From the NCBI RefSeq assembly GCF_030676415.1, contig NZ_JAUUTW010000022.1:37332-101331 (forward strand): a stretch of 64,000 bases of DNA, written 5' to 3'. Below the pieces are notes generated by a model. That model was not told the DNA's origin, did not search any database, and was given only the letters and a program-made list of their open reading frames with translations. This document shows, in pieces, positions 44,680-52,972 of this stretch; positions within the stretch are counted from its first letter, which is position 1; every line of letters starts with the position of its first letter. This stretch comes from Peribacillus frigoritolerans (lineage in GTDB: Bacteria > Bacillota > Bacilli > Bacillales > DSM-1321). Position numbers and translations under genes: made by a program.

Positions 44680-44842
44680 TCGGCCTAAACTCAAGGAAAT
44701 TGAGTACGGAGGACCCAATCATTTGGGGTTAATTCTGCCTTGCAGAAGGGATGAGATCAGCTCTTTCGCCATCCTACCCGTCAGCTAACTTCGTCGGCTA
44801 AAGCGAAGGAGGTCATAAGACCGCCTATTTCGGGAGATTTTT
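44680..44842 (+). ncRNA. c-di-AMP riboswitch (ydaO/yuaA type) with terminator
   Basis: Conserved blocks of this class are present in order: CGGAGGACCCAAT (44707-44719), TTGGGGTTAATTCTGCC (44723-44739), a variable hairpin, then ACCCGTCAGCTAACTTCGTC (44776-44795) and GCGAAGGAGGTC. The last block can pair as GGAGGTC-ATAA-GACCGCC, followed near 44838 by six T, which is the expected expression platform. In B. subtilis the same class precedes ktrAB (yuaA); bound c-di-AMP stops transcription and so K+ uptake. Confidence 0.9.
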
Positions 44843-44983
44843 TGCACGCTATTTGTGGCAAATTAGCTGTTCGATGTTTTCGCAGGTCTTTTTATTATGC
44901 TTTTAAAAAGATTCGGAATGAGGATTGATGGTTAAGATATTCATACAGTTTTACTCATTTCATTTATAGGTAGGGATGATCAT

Positions 44984-46321
44984 TTGAGAATGACAAAAAA
45001 TTTATTGGATCCGCCAAAAATACTTGTACTCGGCTTTGCCATCCTGATACTTATTGGGGCTTATTTATTAACCCTGCCGATTTCCACTGAAAATGGAAAT
45101 GGTCTTTCTTTTCTGGATGCTTTATTCACCGCAACCTCCGCTACTTGTGTAACAGGGCTTGTCGTAGTGGATACGGGATCTACTTTCACCACTTTTGGTG
45201 AGTTGGTCATCTTAACACTGATTCAGGTAGGCGGCTTAGGTTTCATGACATTTGCGACGTTTTTCTTTTTATTATTAGGCAAAAAGATTTCTTTAAAAGG
45301 CAGGTTAGTTCTGCAGGAATCCTTAAATAATCTGTCCATGGCGGGTGTAGTCAGATTAGTGAAACGGCTTTTAATTTTCACAGCGATCATTGAAGGCTTG
45401 GGTGCCCTTATCTTATCGATTCGCTTTTCTTTTGACATGCCAATCGGCAAGGCAGTCTATTACGGGTTTTTTCATTCCATATCGAATTTCAATAATGCCG
45501 GCTTTGATTTAATGGGGGAATTCAGGAGTTTGACCGCTTATGTATCGGATCCATTCGTAACCCTTACCGTCGCCTTCCTCATCACGTTTGGCGGGATAGG
45601 TTTTATCGTGATGAATGAACTATACGAATATCGGAATACCCATCGTTTATCCGTACATACGAAGATAGTTCTGATGACTAGCTTGACCCTTACGATCGCC
45701 GGCGCAATTTTAATCTTTTTATTCGAGTTCGGCAATGCCAAGACATTGCAGCCTTTATCTTTCATGGGTAAAATGCTGTCATCATTATTTCAATCGGTTA
45801 CACCAAGGACGGCAGGCTCCAATACGCTGAATATCCCTGATTTAACTCAGCCTACATTACTGCTCATCATTTTCTTGATGTTCGTCGGGGCTTCACCTGG
45901 ATCGACTGGCGGCGGGATTAAAACGACTACATTAGCGACACTTGTTGGAACGGTTTGGTCACAGATTAAAGGCAAGGGGGATGTGGTATTATTCCGTCAC
46001 CGCATTGTGAGTGAAACGATCTTTAAATCATTATCCGTTACATTCATTGGCGTATTCATGGTTTCAATCATCTCCATTCTGCTGACCATCACTGAAAGCG
46101 GAAGTGACTTTTTGATGATTTTATTCGAAGCCACTTCAGCATTCGCCACAGTTGGACTTTCAATGGGATTGACCCCCGAATTATCACCGGTTGGCCGGAT
46201 GCTCATCATTTTCACGATGTTTGCAGGCCGTGTGGGTCCTTTGACTTTGGCCTTTGCTATCGCTATGAGGCGCAAACCAGATCCGTTCCGCCGTCCAAAA
46301 GGGAAAATCATGATTGGTTAA
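44984..46321 (+). CDS. ktrB: KtrB-type potassium channel subunit (TrkH/KtrB family)
   Basis: The 445-residue membrane protein has four M1-P-M2 repeats. The pore signature appears in FTATSATCVTGLVVVDTG, FHSISNFNNAGFDLMG, LFQSVTPRTAGSNTLN and TSAFATVGLSMGLTPE, with the selectivity-filter glycines in each. It forms the Na+-dependent K+ uptake channel with KtrA. Start is TTG at 44984 or ATG at 44990. It lies directly behind the c-di-AMP riboswitch, with ktrA 22 bases downstream. Confidence 0.93.
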   Translation: MRMTKNLLDPPKILVLGFAILILIGAYLLTLPISTENGNGLSFLDALFTATSATCVTGLVVVDTGSTFTTFGELVILTLIQVGGLGFMTFATFFFLLLGKKISLKGRLVLQESLNNLSMAGVVRLVKRLLIFTAIIEGLGALILSIRFSFDMPIGKAVYYGFFHSISNFNNAGFDLMGEFRSLTAYVSDPFVTLTVAFLITFGGIGFIVMNELYEYRNTHRLSVHTKIVLMTSLTLTIAGAILIFLFEFGNAKTLQPLSFMGKMLSSLFQSVTPRTAGSNTLNIPDLTQPTLLLIIFLMFVGASPGSTGGGIKTTTLATLVGTVWSQIKGKGDVVLFRHRIVSETIFKSLSVTFIGVFMVSIISILLTITESGSDFLMILFEATSAFATVGLSMGLTPELSPVGRMLIIFTMFAGRVGPLTLAFAIAMRRKPDPFRRPKGKIMIG

Positions 46322-46343
46322 TCATAAATGAAGGAGTGTAAAA

Positions 46344-47000
46344 ATGGGAAAACGACAATATGCCGTGATCGGCTTAGGCAGATTCGGAACCAGTGTGGCC
46401 CATAGATTATATACGGCCGGCCAAGAGGTATTGGGTATTGATGTCAACGAGGAAAGAGTCGAGAATGCGGAACTGAGCGTTACCCATGCGGTCATGGCGG
46501 ATACGACTGAAGAAGAGACATTGAAAGCAATCGGAATCCGTAATTTCGATTGTGTCATCGTAGCCATCGGAAATGACATGCAATCAAGCATTTTAACTAC
46601 CTTGCTTTTAAAAGAGCTTGGGGTCGAAAAGGTCATTGCCAAAGCACTTAATAAAAATCACGGTCAGGTGCTCACTAAAGTCGGTGCCGACTGGGTCATC
46701 TATCCTGAGAGGGATATGGGGGAACGGGTCGCGAATCAGCTTCTTTCCCCTAACATGCTGAACTATATAGAACTCTCTAAAGAATACAATATCGAGGAAA
46801 TCATCCTCCCCGTGAGCATGAAGGGAAAAAGCCTTAGGGAGCTTGATTTACGTGCAAAATATAATATCAGCGTCATTGCCATCGTGAGTAATGGAGAAAT
46901 TATCATAGCACCCTCACCGGATCAGGATATCCATGAAAAAGATATGCTTTTAGTGGTTGGCAATAAAGAAGATTTAGCCGTCTTTGCCAATATTGAATAA
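46344..47000 (+). CDS. ktrA: KtrA-type regulatory subunit of K+ uptake (TrkA/RCK)
   Basis: The 218-residue cytoplasmic protein has an RCK_N Rossmann domain (VIGLGRFGTSVAHRL, then acidic D at the end of strand 2 in GIDVNEE) that binds ATP/ADP, and an RCK_C domain from about 135. In B. subtilis, KtrA/KtrC RCK_C domains also bind c-di-AMP, so control here would act on both RNA and protein. AAGGAG precedes the ATG. Confidence 0.93.
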   Translation: MGKRQYAVIGLGRFGTSVAHRLYTAGQEVLGIDVNEERVENAELSVTHAVMADTTEEETLKAIGIRNFDCVIVAIGNDMQSSILTTLLLKELGVEKVIAKALNKNHGQVLTKVGADWVIYPERDMGERVANQLLSPNMLNYIELSKEYNIEEIILPVSMKGKSLRELDLRAKYNISVIAIVSNGEIIIAPSPDQDIHEKDMLLVVGNKEDLAVFANIE

Positions 47001-47067
47001 CCGGCAGGTTCCGGCTCTTGCCATATGAGCCCAGTACCTATTTTTTAAATGCAGCATCACCTATACA

Positions 47068-47101
47068 TGCGAGAAGACCGCCATATGGCGGTCTTCTCGA
47101 T
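47068..47101. terminator. bidirectional terminator between ktrA and the RsbR-like gene
   Basis: CGAGAAGACCGCC and GGCGGTCTTCTCG form a perfect stem around ATAT at 47070-47099. It lies 70 bases after the ktrA stop and 45 bases from the convergent gene's stop. Confidence 0.75.
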
Positions 47102-47143
47102 GAAATTCATAACGAGCATCCCCATGCCCTGGATATGTATGTA

Positions 47144-47977
47144 TTATTTTATCGTACTGATAGCTTGGGCAAGAGTGGACTTTATCGTCACTTTATCAAA
47201 AGGCAGTTGAAGCTTAACGGCAGTCATGGCTATTTCCGGCCGAAGTCCTGAAAGGGTTGTTTGGATTCCGATCAAATGTAAGGATTCAATCAACTGAGAC
47301 AGCTGGTGTGCGGATGCACTATCTATTGCATGAACGCCCGAGAGGTCAATGAAAAGCCTGGTGACATTTTTTTCAGCGCACTTTTGTAATGTGTTTTCAA
47401 GCAAGGACATGCCCCTCGTCGTATCAATATCGCCTATCAGGGGAAGCAACGCCGTGTTATCTTTAAGGGAAATGATGGGCGTGCTCAATTCATCGATCGT
47501 TGCCTGTTGGGCTTTCATAATTTTATTGGCATATCTATGATTCGCTTCCGTAAACCTCTCCATCACTTCACTGAACACCTTCACCACTACCCGATACCAG
47601 GAATTTATTTCCTCTTGTCTATATTTATCTCCATGCAACCCCACAAACCGGTCAATATAATCCAAGTATTGCTCTTGCGTTCGAAAAAACTCCCTCAATA
47701 TAAAATAGATGGGTGTGCTTAAATGCTCCTCATCCTGACCGATCTCTTCAATCCAATCACCAAGCTGCTTAAAGAATTCCCTCTCCTCTGTATCAAAGAC
47801 CTGAAAGAAACGTAAATGGAATTCATTATTTTGCTGCTTTAGTTTTTTAATCACTTTGGGATCGGGTGAGCTATAAACACCCGCCTTATCGTTTTTATTC
47901 AATGTTGCGTACCATTCCTCAGTCAATTGTGCTGCCACACCTAATAAAAAGGAATATAATTCTTTATTTCTGTGCAT
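47144..47977 (-). CDS. RsbR-family STAS protein (stressosome-like)
   Basis: The 277-residue protein has a variable N-terminal sensor part (1-150) and a C-terminal STAS domain (about 160-275), the layout of RsbR paralogues, most like RsbRD. In RsbRA the STAS domain is phosphorylated on two threonines. The second is present (SGLRPEIAMTAVKL); at the first site the sequence is DLSGVHAIDSASAHQL, with serine in place of threonine. It probably joins the stressosome that feeds the SigB pathway. AGGAGGAG precedes the ATG. It is monocistronic. Confidence 0.85.
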   Translation of the reverse strand: MHRNKELYSFLLGVAAQLTEEWYATLNKNDKAGVYSSPDPKVIKKLKQQNNEFHLRFFQVFDTEEREFFKQLGDWIEEIGQDEEHLSTPIYFILREFFRTQEQYLDYIDRFVGLHGDKYRQEEINSWYRVVVKVFSEVMERFTEANHRYANKIMKAQQATIDELSTPIISLKDNTALLPLIGDIDTTRGMSLLENTLQKCAEKNVTRLFIDLSGVHAIDSASAHQLSQLIESLHLIGIQTTLSGLRPEIAMTAVKLQLPFDKVTIKSTLAQAISTIK

Positions 47978-48042
47978 AAACTCCTCCTAATTTAGTTTTT
48001 TATAAAAAGCAGTCGATAAATCTAACGCTGAAATCAGCATTG

Positions 48043-48285
48043 TCAGGGTATTGAAAAATTATCAACAAAGTAAGCATCGAAGATAACCTCTTCCATACTT
48101 AAAATCTTATGATTTGAAGCCCAATGGCCCCTCTTTCCATATACCTTCCCAGCTGTTTTTGAAACCATACAACCACTGTTTTTCAAAAAAAAATCAGTAA
48201 AACCCTCAACTACTATTCTGGTAAATCTGCGTTCACCCATAAAGCATTTTATTGTAATAGTTTTATTTTTATATTTTGTTAACAA
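48043..48285 (-). CDS. hypothetical small protein
   Basis: An 80-residue frame from a TTG, with AAGGGG close upstream. It is basic, without membrane segments (TITIKCFMGERRFTRIVVEG, SMEEVIFDAYFVDNFSIP). It lies in the gap before the RsbR-like gene on the same strand. No family recognised; moderate chance of being a real gene. Confidence 0.45.
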   Translation of the reverse strand: MLTKYKNKTITIKCFMGERRFTRIVVEGFTDFFLKNSGCMVSKTAGKVYGKRGHWASNHKILSMEEVIFDAYFVDNFSIP

Positions 48286-48304
48286 ATTCCCCTTTTCTTC
48301 ATAA

Positions 48305-48333
48305 TAAAAAAGGACCTGATCCCAGATCCTCCG
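48305..48333 (-). terminator. terminator of the methyltransferase gene at 48365
   Basis: On the minus strand AGGATCTGGGATCAGGTCCT followed by TTTTTATT. Confidence 0.7.
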
Positions 48334-48364
48334 TTTAAAACCATTGCATCACCATTTTGCCTTC

Positions 48365-49072
48365 TCATTTCATAAATAACGCCGTCCATAAACCTTGCAC
48401 CCCAAAGGTTTCATCCGATTGTTCCATTTTTCTCATTTTACGTATTTCCACCACTTCAAACTCCTTGAAGATCATTCTGAGTTTTTCTTCAGTAAAACCT
48501 AATCCGCCCTTAAGGCTTCTTTGCCTATATACTTCCCAATCTGAAATATCTGCGCCACCCAATATGCCGCCTTCGACAAAACAAGTAATCGAATACATCC
48601 CCTTAGGCCTTAACGCCTTTTTCACCATCTCCAAATAATTGATCCTTCGATGTGGAGCAATATGGTGAAAACAACCTGAATCATACACGAAGTCATATTG
48701 CCCTCCCTCAATATCCAAATCAAATATATTCCTTTGAATGAAGTTCACGTGGACATTTTTATCTGCCGCTCGTTCTTTTCCCCATTCAAGGGCTTCCTTC
48801 GAAAGGTCCACCGCATCAACGGAACAGCCCTTTTGAGCGAGATAAATGGCATTTCTTCCAGGTCCGCACCCAAGTTCAAGAACCTTTCCTGGCCCAATTA
48901 ACCCACCATCAAAATATGTAACCAAATTCTCATCAGGGAAATTTCCGAAAAAGGGAACCCCTTTTTCACGGTCTTCATAAAAACCATTCCAGAATCCAGT
49001 TGGCTCACGCAATAACGAGTCCAGCATGTTCAATAGATCTTCATAGGTTGTAATCGTCTCCGGCAAAACCAT
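48365..49072 (-). CDS. class I SAM-dependent methyltransferase
   Basis: The 235-residue protein has the SAM-binding motif KVLELGCGPGRNAIYLAQKG, an acidic residue at the end of strand 2 (DAVDLSKEAL), and YDFVYDSGCFHHIAPHRRIN. The start is the ATG at 49072 or the adjacent GTG. It resembles thiopurine/tellurite-type small-molecule methyltransferases. The substrate is not evident. Confidence 0.85.
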   Translation of the reverse strand: MVLPETITTYEDLLNMLDSLLREPTGFWNGFYEDREKGVPFFGNFPDENLVTYFDGGLIGPGKVLELGCGPGRNAIYLAQKGCSVDAVDLSKEALEWGKERAADKNVHVNFIQRNIFDLDIEGGQYDFVYDSGCFHHIAPHRRINYLEMVKKALRPKGMYSITCFVEGGILGGADISDWEVYRQRSLKGGLGFTEEKLRMIFKEFEVVEIRKMRKMEQSDETFGVQGLWTALFMK

Positions 49073-49075
49073 CAC

Positions 49076-49502
49076 CTCTCCCCATTATATCCCACCATTT
49101 AATTATACTGATTTCGGCCAGTGCCTATGTAACGGCAGCATCAAAAATGCGTTACATATGACGTTCAGACACTATTGGACCTTGTTGTTTATATATGGCC
49201 ACTGGAATTTAAAGGTCAAAGATGCGTTCAAACTACCTTCTGATGGTATGATCCATTCTTACTTAATAACCCGATGATCAGCTCCTTATCCACTTTAGGG
49301 AGACATGGGTTTTATATAGACATGTCAAATATTACATGCTCTTTACAGCGGATCAGGTTTAACGACTACACCAAGGGAAAGAGGAGTCAGGTTCCTATTT
49401 TTTTAGCTTCCAAACAACAAAACTAAAGCTCTATGATGTATCCTGATGTCTTTGAATCCGACTCCCAATCCAATTCTGAAACATCCCTCAACCACCTTCC
49501 TA
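49076..49502. other. intergenic stretch of about 430 bases
   Basis: No convincing gene. GACTACACCAAGGGAAAGAG then GAGTCAGGTTCCT (about 49360-49400) resembles short repeat ends I associate with REP-type elements, but with a single copy in view I cannot confirm it. A 21-codon minus-strand frame near 49240 may be a remnant. Confidence 0.3.
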
Positions 49503-50132
49503 TCAAATCCGTTTACTGATGATTATCTTTCTATACATTCCATTCAGCATGACCGGTCGATCTTCTTCAATTTTCATATTCTTATCATGTCTACTGAACA
49601 AGTCTTCAAACCTCAAGCCAATATCCGTTCCTAAAAATCGAATGATGAGGCGCAGAAGCTTTTTGGGCAATGAAAGCCGTTCATCTTTAGAGATAAACTT
49701 ATCGAATATAATTATTTTCCCCTCCCCTTTTAAAACCCGGATCATTTCCTGAAGGCATTCATTGGCATCAGGTACGACGGAAAGGACCAAACTTCCCACT
49801 ATATAGTCAAACGATTCATCAGCGAATTCCATATGCTGTGCATCCATCTCGAGGAAACTGATCGATGCATCATCAAATTTCCCCATCGCTTTTTTTAGCA
49901 TATCCGCTGACAGGTCTATCGCCGTTATCTCAAGGTCAAGGTTCTTGATCAACTCCAAATCGGCACCCGTACCTACGCCCACAAATAGAACCTTTGCATC
50001 ATCAAGAAAATGCATCTCTTCAAATATTCTTTTCCTGGCATCTAAAAAGAGATAAGAGTTGAAGATTTTGTCATAAATCGGCGACCACCCCTTATAAATC
50101 ACTTTATTCCACGAATTATTCAACCTCCCCAC
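49503..50132 (-). CDS. class I SAM-dependent methyltransferase (UbiE-like)
   Basis: The 209-residue protein has KVLFVGVGTGADLELIKNLD as SAM-binding motif I, followed by ITAIDLSADMLKKA and SFDYIVGSLVLSVVPDANEC. This pattern is like that of phosphatidylethanolamine or quinone methyltransferases. Motif I has VGVGTG where most have LGCGTG. Start uncertain: GTG at 50132 or TTG nine bases on, both after AAGGGGG. Confidence 0.82.
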   Translation of the reverse strand: MGRLNNSWNKVIYKGWSPIYDKIFNSYLFLDARKRIFEEMHFLDDAKVLFVGVGTGADLELIKNLDLEITAIDLSADMLKKAMGKFDDASISFLEMDAQHMEFADESFDYIVGSLVLSVVPDANECLQEMIRVLKGEGKIIIFDKFISKDERLSLPKKLLRLIIRFLGTDIGLRFEDLFSRHDKNMKIEEDRPVMLNGMYRKIIISKRI

Positions 50133-50359
50133 CCCCTTACATCTTTCTTCTATAAAGCATAATCAATCCCTTCCAAGCGGATATTATATCTGCCAAATTA
50201 GTAAAATTAAAAAAAGTATGCGACGCAGTGATCCACGAAAACGGACATGTTAAGAACGACCCTCCTAATATAAAGCCCTTAACTCCGCGAAATACATTAA
50301 TCAAATTACCCTGACTGTCATAGTAATATACTATACGATATACCAAAGGAGGTGAGGGT

Positions 50360-50689
50360 TTGGTTCAACGACAACTATCCTCTGACTTGCTTCGCGGACA
50401 TGTAGATACGATGATTCTAAAACTCCTGCAAAGTGGCGATAAATATGGTTATGAAATCAGCAAACTGATATATACGAATTCCAATGAGCAATATGAAATT
50501 AAGGAAGCGACGATGTATTCCAGCTTAAAACGACTGGAAAAGGACGGATGCATCATTTCTTATTGGGGAGATGCCACACAAGGCGGGAGAAGGAAATATT
50601 ACAAAATCACCCCAATCGGGGAAGACACATATATCCAAAATAAAAATGACTGGGAGCAGGCCAAACGAATACTTGAGCGCCTCCTATAA
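50360..50689 (+). CDS. PadR-family transcriptional regulator
   Basis: The 109-residue protein starts at TTG after AAAGGAGGTGAG. It is a typical short PadR winged helix (GHVDTMILKLLQSGDKYGYE, then EATMYSSLKRLEKDGCIISY and GGRRKYYKIT). Such regulators usually control the membrane or pentapeptide-type gene immediately downstream, as here at 50706. The promoter region holds TATACTATACGATATA, which may be its operator. Confidence 0.9.
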   Translation: MVQRQLSSDLLRGHVDTMILKLLQSGDKYGYEISKLIYTNSNEQYEIKEATMYSSLKRLEKDGCIISYWGDATQGGRRKYYKITPIGEDTYIQNKNDWEQAKRILERLL

Positions 50690-50705
50690 GAAAGGAAGAT
50701 GAAAT

Positions 50706-51416
50706 GTGATTGAAAAACTGAATGCACATGTTCATAACATTTTTGCGCCGTACAAAAGTGCAAAAACAGCAAAGGAATTGGAAGAAGAACTGCTGCAAAA
50801 CTTACTGGAAAAATACAATGACCATAGAAGGAATGGTGCCAGTGAGCAGGAAGCGTATAAGCTGACTGTGGATTCGATTGGGGAAGTATCAGAGCTCATG
50901 GAATCACTCAATCTGCAATATAATGTGCTTGAGCAGGCGATAAACATGGACTATTCCAGGCAACGGCTTATTGGATTCCGACTTTCGCTCGGTTTCGGTG
51001 CATGATGGGAAGTTTAATTCCTGCGATTTAAGCCGTTCCGACTTCAGCCATTCCAACCTGACGAACAGCACATCTAAAAGCAGTAACTTAGATAATTGTA
51101 TCTTTGAAAACGCCAATTTAACTGGTACCTTATTTAAAAGTACAAATTTAAAAGGCGTAACTTTCAAGAACAGCATTTATAATAAAAGCCATTTTTTAAA
51201 AGCTGTAATTTATCTGGTCTTATATTTGATGGGGAAACATTCAACCAAACCATTTTCGAAGGTTCTTCATTGAAAAAGGCATCATTTCGCGATGCCACAC
51301 TCATCAATGTTCAATTTCGGATGTCCGATTTAAAGAAAATCGACTTTACGGGAGCTTCGATGGATAAACTCACTTACAACTTTGTACATGGAGCTAAGGT
51401 TGATCTTAGCGCGTGA
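50706..51416 (+). pseudogene. permease-prefix/pentapeptide-repeat protein with two compensating frameshifts
   Basis: The N-terminal 75 residues (EELLQNLLEKYNDHRRNGAS) are the helical prefix common in genes after PadR. From about 50977 the pentapeptide repeats continue in another frame (CDLSRSDFSHSNLTNS, NLDNCIFENANLTGTLF). From about 51195 they return to the first frame (LSGLIFDGETFNQTIFEGSS, YNFVHGAKVDLSA) and stop at 51414. One extra T in GGATTCCGAC and one T missing from a run of six explain both shifts. Restored length is 236 residues. Either the gene is dead or the assembly holds two errors. Confidence 0.75.
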
Positions 51417-51441
51417 CCCTGATCTAAAGGGGGGATTTCCA

Positions 51442-51540
51442 ATGACTATACCGACTGCGATCGTCGTATCCACCTCAATCATTTACGTGACCGTGTTTCT
51501 GACTGCGGCCGTTTTAAAAGGAATGAGCATGGGGGAATGA
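51442..51540 (+). CDS. 32-residue membrane peptide
   Basis: AAGGGGGGA stands 6 bases before the ATG at 51442. The product has one membrane helix (TAIVVSTSIIYVTVFLTAAV) and a short tail LKGMSMGE. It lies 25 bases after the pentapeptide gene and is followed by a strong terminator, so it is probably the last gene of the padR operon. Confidence 0.65.
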   Translation: MTIPTAIVVSTSIIYVTVFLTAAVLKGMSMGE

Positions 51541-51548
51541 TTCATCAA

Positions 51549-51592
51549 GAACCCTGTGCTATGACATGAAACGTCTTAGCACAGGGTTTTTA
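51549..51592 (+). terminator. terminator of the padR operon
   Basis: AACCCTGTGCTA and TAGCACAGGGTTTTT form a 12-bp stem directly after the small peptide gene. Confidence 0.85.
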
Positions 51593-51657
51593 CGTTTTCA
51601 TAATGCCTTTTCAGATATGCTTATCATTCAACCGCCCATCCACCCCTGCATGAACCT

Positions 51658-52557
51658 TCAGACTTCCACTTCAAATTCTTTAACGTAGACAGCATTACCG
51701 GTGATTTCAATATCATAGGTGTCATGGTTTTTGGTAGCCGTAACGCGAACTCTGCCATCCTTTCCGATTTCATGCCCCTGTTCGATTAACAGATGCACCT
51801 CATCTTCAAGATCACCCTTTATGTATTTTGCATAATAAGCCCCCATTACACCTGAAGCCGTTCCTGTAACCGGGTCTTCAAGCGTACCTGAAAAGGGCGA
51901 GGAAAAATGCCGGGCATGCATATGGGCATCACTATCGTACGTCTCCAGACAAAAGGGATGAACGGAAGCTCTTGGCATTTCCTTTAATAATTGCGGAAAC
52001 AGGCTATTGTTGGCCTTCATCCTTTTAAATGAACTTCTTTCTTTTACCGGAACCAGTAAAGTCCATAAACCTGTACTTCCATAAACAATAGGTAATTCAC
52101 TTTCCAGATCTTCTATATCAAGGCCAAGGGAACTGGCCAAGCCACCTTTATCTCCGTTAAACGCTTCAAACTGCGGCGCGGCCTGCTTCATCGTAATATA
52201 AATATCAGGCCCCGCCGTCGTATGGATCTTGATTGGCAATATTCCCGCTCCTGTTTCAATCATCAGCTCATCTTTATCCAATAATCCCCTGGTCTTCAGT
52301 GCATGGATGGTAGCCATTGTCGCGTGTCCGCAAAGATTCATTTCGTGTCCCGGTGTAAAATAACGGACCCTAAGATCGGCAATATCGGAATCCATCGGAA
52401 AAGAGGTTTCATTGAACCCCACCTTCATCGCTATATCCTGCATTTCCTTTTCGGTCAGTCCATCCGCATCTAAAACCACACCTGCCGGATTCCCTTTATT
52501 CGGTGTACTGCTGAACGCATCGTAATGAAAAACCCTTACCGTTTTCAAATCTAACAT
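51658..52557 (-). CDS. PhzF-family isomerase-like protein
   Basis: The 299-residue protein has the two-lobed PhzF fold: [20 protein letters not shown] at the N-terminus, a catalytic-type Glu in VGFNETSF (about residue 50), [11 protein letters not shown], and the second-lobe motif [18 protein letters not shown]. PhzF itself isomerises a phenazine precursor; most Bacillus members have unknown substrates. The ATG at 52557 touches its AGGAG site, so a TTG nine bases on may be the true start. It is monocistronic. Confidence 0.85.
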   Translation of the reverse strand: MLDLKTVRVFHYDAFSSTPNKGNPAGVVLDADGLTEKEMQDIAMKVGFNETSFPMDSDIADLRVRYFTPGHEMNLCGHATMATIHALKTRGLLDKDELMIETGAGILPIKIHTTAGPDIYITMKQAAPQFEAFNGDKGGLASSLGLDIEDLESELPIVYGSTGLWTLLVPVKERSSFKRMKANNSLFPQLLKEMPRASVHPFCLETYDSDAHMHARHFSSPFSGTLEDPVTGTASGVMGAYYAKYIKGDLEDEVHLLIEQGHEIGKDGRVRVTATKNHDTYDIEITGNAVYVKEFEVEV

Positions 52558-52625
52558 CTCCTATTAAATGAATGGTGCTTCTATTTAATAGTAATTCTAT
52601 TTCTCTATCCATATCCCTTTTTTTC

Positions 52626-52900
52626 CTATAGTAAGTGAAACAACCATTGTCCACCCCACAGACGCTTGCTTTGAAGAGGCTTGGCAGACAGTCGGCGAAA
52701 AGGGAGCGGATTTCTGAAATCAGCTATATTTTTTGGGGGAGAGTAAACCTGATCGTTGATTTCCACTCCAGGCACTCGCTTTCCGCGGGCGGTCCGGGAG
52801 CATCCCCGGCGCTCGCCTGCGGGGTCTCCCTTGGCCACGCTTTTCCCGCAGGAGTCTCGTACCTTACGTTCCAATCAACTGAAAGTTTTTTCAAATAAAA
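52626..52900 (-). repeat. GC-rich dispersed repeat, most complete copy
   Basis: Read on the minus strand from 52900: AACTTTCAGTTGATTGGAAC, GAGACTCCTGCGGGAAAAGC, GGGAGACCCCGCAGGCGAG, GGACCGCCCGCGGAAAGCGA, TGGAGTGGAAATCAACGATC, then AAATCCGCTCCC, GCCGACTGTCTGCCAAGCCT and AAGCGTCTGTGGGGTG. It unites the half-copies seen at 19330 and 35015, so those are probably fragments of one element. With the hairpin at 52905 it spans about 320 bases. Confidence 0.85.
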
Positions 52901-52904
52901 AAAC

Positions 52905-52945
52905 TGCAGGCAAACTCGCTTTTCTTCGAGTTTGCCTGCAGTCTG
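52905..52945 (-). terminator. terminator after galE, shared with the GC-rich repeat
   Basis: CTGCAGGCAAACTCG and CGAGTTTGCCTGCAG form a perfect 15-bp stem. On the minus strand seven T follow. It is about 30 bases after the galE stop. The same hairpin or its remnant accompanies the repeat copies at 22925, 35015 and 38770. Confidence 0.85.
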
Positions 52946-52972
52946 AAATGACTACCAAGTCCCAAGGGAACA

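Noticed and set aside
49360..49400. REP element of a tyrosine-transposase family
   Set aside because: The block GAGTCAGGTTCC is suggestive, but only one copy and no hairpin partner is visible in this window.
50137..50346. 69-codon minus-strand frame upstream of the methyltransferase
   Set aside because: It covers the padR promoter region, starts inside the padR ribosome binding site on the other strand and has no site of its own.
52626..52898. Open frames of 82-87 codons on both strands
   Set aside because: They lie wholly inside the GC-rich repeat, and other repeat copies do not keep them open.
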